This document shows, piece after piece, positions 61,364 through 64,000 of a DNA stretch of 64,000 bases. How positions within the stretch are numbered: the first letter of the stretch is position 1; each line of letters begins with the position of its first letter. The translations under genes and the position numbers were made by a program. The notes beneath the pieces were generated by a model, which was not told where the DNA came from, did not search any database, and saw nothing but the letters and a program-made list of their open reading frames with translations. This DNA comes from Pseudomonas alliivorans (GTDB lineage: Bacteria; Pseudomonadota; Gammaproteobacteria; Pseudomonadales; Pseudomonadaceae): contig NZ_JAFFZW010000008.1 of assembly GCF_017826695.1 (NCBI RefSeq), positions 202,936 through 266,935 on the forward strand, in the 5' to 3' direction.

Positions 61364-61590
61364 TCTGGTTCTGAGAGATCGTTAGTATATCTTTGTACTA
61401 GAAACAACCACTTAGAAAAAACTCAGAAAGACCGGAAAGTAGTCGAACTCGTTGTGAAAAGACCGTCTGGATAGGAAGGTTCGTAACCGACGTATAGAGA
61501 TTGGCATGCGTACATTGATCCGAATCAAAGGCACACTGAATCTCGGAGAGTACCCAGATCCTCTCCCTGGTCAACCGGAGTTTAAAAAAT
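61364..61590. other. junction between the core operon and an accessory segment, with a short upstream frame
   Basis: Right after the DUF4350 stop the composition drops in GC and no MoxR-like coding follows. A short frame at 61506-61607 would encode MRTLIRIKGTLNLGEYPDPL and 13 more residues, and overlaps the NTPase start by 17 bases. GGAG lies before the NTPase ATG. The short frame may be a leader or chance. No tRNA or inverted repeat marks the junction. Confidence 0.45.
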
Positions 61591-63423
61591 ATGGCAAGCA
61601 CCAATGAGGCTGCACGTTTTCTCGACTACTACCTGGACGCTTCGGTGGGGTCTGAATATGCAGTGATGCTGAGTGCTCCATGGGGAGCTGGAAAAACCCA
61701 TTTTATTAAAAGCTATCTGGATGCTCGGGCTGCTGGGCTTCCGCCTAAAGAGCAGCCTGGCTACCTGTACGCCAGCCTGTATGGGGTGGCTTCGGTGGGG
61801 GCTATACATGACCAGTTTTTCGCGCAGGCACACCCTCATCTCAGCTCAAAAGCCTCTCGGATTATCGGGTCTGCGCTTTCTGGTGCTATGGAAAAATTCG
61901 TCGGGATGAAAGGGACTGACCAATTTGCAAGAGACATGCTGCTCAAGCTGGATGGCAACATCCTCGTCATTGACGATCTGGAACGCTGTTCTATGAAAGT
62001 CCCGGATATTTTGGGTTTCATTAACAGCTTCGTCGAGCACGAAAAGTTGAAGGTCATTATCCTTGCCAACGAGGAAGAGATCTCCGGAAAGGAGGATTAC
62101 GAGAGGCAGAAGGAAAAACTCGTGGGCAAGACCATTCAGGTCAAGGCGGAACCCTCCGAGGTGTTGGATAAGCTCACAGCAAGGCTAAGGACGCATTTGG
62201 TGCGTGAAGTCGTGAAGCGTGAACGAACCGCATTGCTGGCTACATTTAACGGATCAACGCACCCTAACTACCGGAACTTACGCGCCATCCTGGAAGATTT
62301 TGAGCGTCTTGTGGAGGTTGTCGATGTTCAGTTGCGAGACAAGCCAGAAGCAATGAAGCAGCTACTTTTGTATATGATCGCGACCGGCGGCGAGTCGAGA
62401 AGCGGTGCTTTGGACAGGGAAACGCTCAGCTCACTTCACACCGGTCAATTCTCCGCAGGCCTGCTATCGAACAACGAGAGATCCCCAGCAGACAAGCAAT
62501 TTGATGAATTGAAAAGTCGATACCCGGAGGTCAAATGGACTGATCCTATCGTCAGCCCGGGCCACCTATCGGAGCTGTTTTTCACAGGCAAAATCGACGC
62601 CGACAAAATCAATGAAAATCTTGCCCGTCACCCCGAGGTTGTTGGTCATGTAGACATCCCGGCGTGGAGGCTCCTGTGGGACTGGACCAGACTGCCCAAT
62701 AGCGAATACGAGAAGGCGAAAACTGCGCTTCTGAGCCAGCTTGACGAATGCAGTATTACTTACCCGGGGCTAATTTTGCACGTAGCAGGCATTATCATTT
62801 CGCTACGCCAGTTTGGAGATCCAGTGTTAGGAGAGAACTGCTCGGCAGAGCAATATTTCTCTGACTATGTTTCACGTCTTCTGAACTCGAACACGCTTTC
62901 GACTGATACCGGCGCGTATGGATTGGGTGGGACGGGGGCGTTCGGCCTCAGTTACTCGGCATCTAATACGCCGGAATTTCAAGCCATCTACAGCATGATG
63001 AAGAAAGCCTCGGACGAGGTGCTCCGTCGTCAGATGCAAGCAGTCGCGGGAGGCTACGTTGAGCATTTGGCTGCCAGTACTGATAACTACAGTTCGTTGT
63101 ATGAGTATGGTGTCCAAGACGGCAAGTATGCCGCCACGCCTTTCCTCCACTTCATCGATGTGAAGGATTTCGCGAAGCTGCTAATCATCGACTCCTGCTC
63201 AAATGATCAGCTTTTTGGGAGCTTGATTAAGCGCTACGAACATGACTATATGAGCCGGAAAGCATTGGCTGATGAGTATGACTGGGCTGAGAGCTTGAAG
63301 GCAGAACTGCTGAGGATCATCAGCACCGAAAAAGCTCCATTTGCCCAATTGCTGAAGCTAAGAGTGGACTATTACTTTGACAAAATTGGCGAAGGTATCG
63401 GTCGGCCAACTGCTGAGCCCTAA
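61591..63423 (+). CDS. KAP-like P-loop NTPase (accessory, possible defence gene)
   Basis: The 610-residue protein has a Walker A APWGAGKT at 29-36 (first Gly replaced by Ala), a Walker B ILVIDDLERC at 124-133, and a sensor-like IILANEEE near 160. The DDLER Walker B and its neighbourhood are typical of KAP and related STAND-type NTPases. A long C-terminal region has no recognised domain, but includes a Gly-rich patch near 440-455. No membrane helices are obvious. KAP NTPases often occur in phage-defence cassettes. It is followed 85 bases later by a small helical protein. Its composition is less GC-rich than the core genes. Enzymatic target unknown. Confidence 0.75.
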   Translation: MASTNEAARFLDYYLDASVGSEYAVMLSAPWGAGKTHFIKSYLDARAAGLPPKEQPGYLYASLYGVASVGAIHDQFFAQAHPHLSSKASRIIGSALSGAMEKFVGMKGTDQFARDMLLKLDGNILVIDDLERCSMKVPDILGFINSFVEHEKLKVIILANEEEISGKEDYERQKEKLVGKTIQVKAEPSEVLDKLTARLRTHLVREVVKRERTALLATFNGSTHPNYRNLRAILEDFERLVEVVDVQLRDKPEAMKQLLLYMIATGGESRSGALDRETLSSLHTGQFSAGLLSNNERSPADKQFDELKSRYPEVKWTDPIVSPGHLSELFFTGKIDADKINENLARHPEVVGHVDIPAWRLLWDWTRLPNSEYEKAKTALLSQLDECSITYPGLILHVAGIIISLRQFGDPVLGENCSAEQYFSDYVSRLLNSNTLSTDTGAYGLGGTGAFGLSYSASNTPEFQAIYSMMKKASDEVLRRQMQAVAGGYVEHLAASTDNYSSLYEYGVQDGKYAATPFLHFIDVKDFAKLLIIDSCSNDQLFGSLIKRYEHDYMSRKALADEYDWAESLKAELLRIISTEKAPFAQLLKLRVDYYFDKIGEGIGRPTAEP

Positions 63424-63508
63424 GTCAAACAGTCCTGCCCTTGGATTGCGGGCAGGCCGTACCCCAATGACCAGCAGCCAGGTTTTGGATGGCTGAGCAA
63501 GGACGAAA

Positions 63509-63967
63509 ATGAGTGAAATTAACCTACCTCCTGAGCAGCAGGAGCGCATTAAAGCAGTGGACGTTGATCGCCTGTATAAGCTCGTTGACCAGACCCTATA
63601 TGACGGTGGAACCGGCGCACTGAGAGAGTTGCATCTGGAGTCCTGCGGTGCCTACATCGCTGAGCAATTGAGGATCTACGACCAGGCGTTGTCCGGGTAC
63701 GCCAAGGCCAAGTCTGCGAAGAAGCGCGCCGAAACTGAAATGGACGCCCGTCGCGCAGGCAGCGCCCTGATTTCAGCAGTCAATCAGATGCAGAGCAGAG
63801 TTGAAACTGAAGAAAAAGAAGGCCAGTTCTTTTTTGTTGATGATCATGTCATGCAGCCTTTCGGCATTAACAGTAATTTAACCGTTTCCATCCGCTTTCA
63901 CTGGCGTACCAACGTCATAGACCTGAATCGCCCCGGGTTTCGTAGACACCTCCATGCCTTAAACTGA
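63509..63967 (+). CDS. small helical partner of the KAP NTPase, 3' end replaced by an IS
   Basis: The annotated 152-residue frame starts MSEINLPPEQQERIKAVDVD. A helical, Lys/Ala/Glu-rich middle follows (YAKAKSAKKRAETEMDARRA), then a C-terminal beta-like part (FFFVDDHVMQPFGINSNLTV). Residues from about 139 on are encoded by the left end of an IS3-family element, so the natural C terminus is lost or shortened. Its role is unknown; cotranscription with the NTPase is likely. Confidence 0.6.
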   Translation: MSEINLPPEQQERIKAVDVDRLYKLVDQTLYDGGTGALRELHLESCGAYIAEQLRIYDQALSGYAKAKSAKKRAETEMDARRAGSALISAVNQMQSRVETEEKEGQFFFVDDHVMQPFGINSNLTVSIRFHWRTNVIDLNRPGFRRHLHALN

Positions 63968-64000
63968 GGCCAATCAGGAGGTGCCATGAGCAACCCACGT
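63924..64000 (+). mobile_element. IS3-family insertion sequence, left end (runs off the window)
   Basis: The sequence from TGAATCGCCCCGGGTTTCGT resembles the terminal inverted repeat of IS3/IS51-type elements common in P. syringae, and is followed at the usual distance by a ribosome site and an OrfA start. The right end and target duplication lie outside the window. Confidence 0.75.
63986..64000 (+). CDS. IS3-family transposase OrfA, first five codons
   Basis: ATG followed by SNPR, with AGGAGG five bases upstream. MSNPR is how many IS3-family OrfA proteins (HTH_21/transposase_8) begin. The rest is outside the window. Confidence 0.7.

Overview
The window looks like a chromosomal stretch of a fluorescent Pseudomonas, most likely of the P. 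syringae group. It carries an MvaT-type H-NS protein, a MexAB-OprM efflux operon with an adjacent TetR repressor and a TtgR/PmeR-like operator, a Pseudomonas-type pcaRIJFT cluster with a recognisable PcaR box, DUF1652 and DUF853 proteins, and P. syringae-style insertion sequences. Most of it is GC-rich, tightly packed core metabolism. No rRNA, tRNA or CRISPR array was seen.

Region 1 (1-10.7 kb) is catabolic. It starts with a D-tartrate dehydratase and a truncated DctA-type carrier, with a divergent LysR regulator. A long minus-strand operon follows: amidase, DeoR regulator, M20-type carbamoylase, two choline-kinase-like phosphotransferases, a DUF3311/SSS symporter pair, and possibly a HAD phosphatase. 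Its substrate is unknown. Region 2 (11-19.5 kb) holds a SulP transporter, a decayed gene, DUF1652, GNAT and methyltransferase genes, a XaxAB/YaxAB-type binary pore-forming toxin, and two TPM-domain genes without lemA. Region 3 (19.8-30.4 kb) has the BglX beta-glucosidase, a DctB/DctD-type (MifS/MifR-like) two-component system, a PAS hybrid kinase, and an alpha-ketoglutarate permease preceded by a sigma-54 promoter and a large palindrome. A secreted protein made of seven 13-residue repeats comes next.

Region 4 (30.4-41.7 kb) contains a flavin reductase, small proteins, a DHA2 drug exporter ending in a MITE-like palindrome, a DUF3396 type VI immunity-like protein behind a Cys-containing miniprotein, and pmeR/mexA/mexB/oprM. 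Region 5 (41.7-47.9 kb) is the protocatechuate/beta-ketoadipate cluster pcaT-F-J-I-R, with PcaR operators and a possible small RNA beside pcaR. Region 6 (48-61.4 kb) is housekeeping: phosphate transport, DUF853 ATPase, a glycosyltransferase/DUF2334 pair, purU, mvaT, sbcB, and an RDD/SpoIIM/DUF4129/DUF4350 operon.

Region 7 (61.4-64 kb) is accessory. Exactly where a moxR gene would be expected after the DUF4350 gene, the sequence changes to a lower-GC segment. It encodes a KAP-type P-loop NTPase and a small helical partner whose 3' end is interrupted by an IS3-family element running off the window. This pair is the best candidate here for an undescribed, possibly defensive, system.
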